From positions 1 through 52,711 of the forward strand of contig CANKII010000010.1 of assembly GCA_947482115.1 (NCBI GenBank): 52,711 nt of DNA, given 5' to 3'. The translations under genes were made by a program, and so were the position numbers. Origin of the DNA: Fibrobacterota bacterium (lineage in GTDB: Bacteria > Fibrobacterota > Fibrobacteria > UBA11236). A model generated the notes under the pieces. It ran no database searches and was not told where the DNA came from. It saw only the letters and a list, made by a program, of their open reading frames with translations. Below are positions 52,547 to 52,711 of this stretch, one piece after another. Each line of letters opens with the position of its first letter. The stretch's first letter is position 1.

Positions 52547-52711
52547 TTATTTGATGATTTCCGTTACGACACCCGCGCCGACGGTTTTACCGCCTTCACG
52601 AATAGCGAAACGCAAGTCCTTCGCCATGGCGATGGGGGCAATCAGCTCCACCGTCATCGACACCTTGTCGCCAGGCATCACCATCTCCACGCCATCCGCC
52701 AACGTCACCGA
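52547..52711 (-). CDS. tuf: Elongation factor Tu, C-terminal part (runs off the window)
   Basis: The last 54 residues of EF-Tu, reading from [20 protein letters not shown] to [11 protein letters not shown] and stop. The block [16 protein letters not shown] is strictly typical of EF-Tu domain III. The gene is upstream of tRNA-Trp-secE-nusG, the usual tufB-type position. It covers a different part of EF-Tu from the fragment at 1-146, so the two cannot be compared within the window. Confidence 0.96.
   Translation of the reverse strand, partial: SVTLADGVEMVMPGDKVSMTVELIAPIAMAKDLRFAIREGGKTVGAGVVTEIIK

Noticed and set aside
1-52711. CRISPR arrays
   Set aside because: No set of regularly spaced identical short repeats was seen. 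The repeats present are hairpins scattered at gene borders and a two-unit protein-domain repeat.
1-52711. Prophage, integrase or conjugation genes that could explain the accessory block
   Set aside because: None found. The only mobile-type gene is the RAYT at 12010, which is a domesticated single-copy kind of transposase and not a carrier of large islands.

Overview
The window reads as a chromosomal segment from a Gram-negative bacterium of the FCB type, most likely Fibrobacterota or a close relative. This rests on secreted proteins with Por/type IX-like C-terminal sorting domains, lineage-specific porin-like barrels, and sugar-catabolic gene sets. The phylum is inferred from gene style, not from a tree.

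Right end (40.5-52.7 kb, all minus strand): the conserved information-processing block, in transcription order tuf (C-terminal end only), tRNA-Trp, secE, nusG, rplK, rplA, rplJ, rplL, an attenuator-like hairpin, rpoB, rpoC, a hairpin over the rpoC stop, rpsL, rpsG and a terminator. At the far left (1-2.2 kb, also minus strand) an EF-G-like gene is followed by the N-terminal end of a tuf gene. The usual rpsL-rpsG-fusA-tuf string is therefore split by about 38 kb of accessory genes, and the window is bounded by two same-orientation tuf fragments.

Left catabolic block (3.3-11.2 kb, plus strand): a seven-gene run of hydroxypyruvate reductase-like dehydrogenase, hydroxypyruvate isomerase-like protein, a protein of unknown function, two tandem phosphomannose-isomerase-like cupins, a xylose-isomerase-like TIM barrel and a Gfo/Idh/MocA oxidoreductase. 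It looks like an undescribed route for a sugar or sugar derivative that ends in hydroxypyruvate or tartronate semialdehyde. A glycerate 2-kinase, paired with a LarA-type racemase at 34-37 kb, would complete it.

A short variable zone (11.2-12.6 kb) holds a frameshifted membrane/coiled-coil gene and a REP-associated transposase with a 28-bp perfect palindrome inside its reading frame.

Rhamnose block (12.5-23.5 kb): a sugar ABC permease and binding protein (minus strand, no ATPase) diverge from a DeoR regulator. Then comes a tightly overlapping plus-strand operon: rhamnulose-1-phosphate aldolase/lactaldehyde dehydrogenase fusion, rhamnulokinase, a regulator with two tandem GntR-type helix-turn-helix domains plus a LacI-type sensor domain, and lutA-lutB-lutC. 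Together they would take rhamnulose to DHAP and pyruvate. No recognisable rhamnose isomerase is present. Three matching operator-like palindromes sit in the two regulatory gaps.

Secreted/envelope block (23.5-40.4 kb): a DUF2341/LamG/Ig-like protein, a sugar-dehydrogenase-like beta-propeller, a ThuA-like protein, two tandem porin-like barrels, and three paralogous membrane proteins with conserved histidine motifs and C-terminal TPR repeats. The first two secreted genes share an upstream element of about 90 bp with almost invariant spacing. A small hairpin repeat family (at 10.0, 14.5, 22.8 and 40.5 kb) is scattered through the window. No gene-free stretch exceeds 300 bases.
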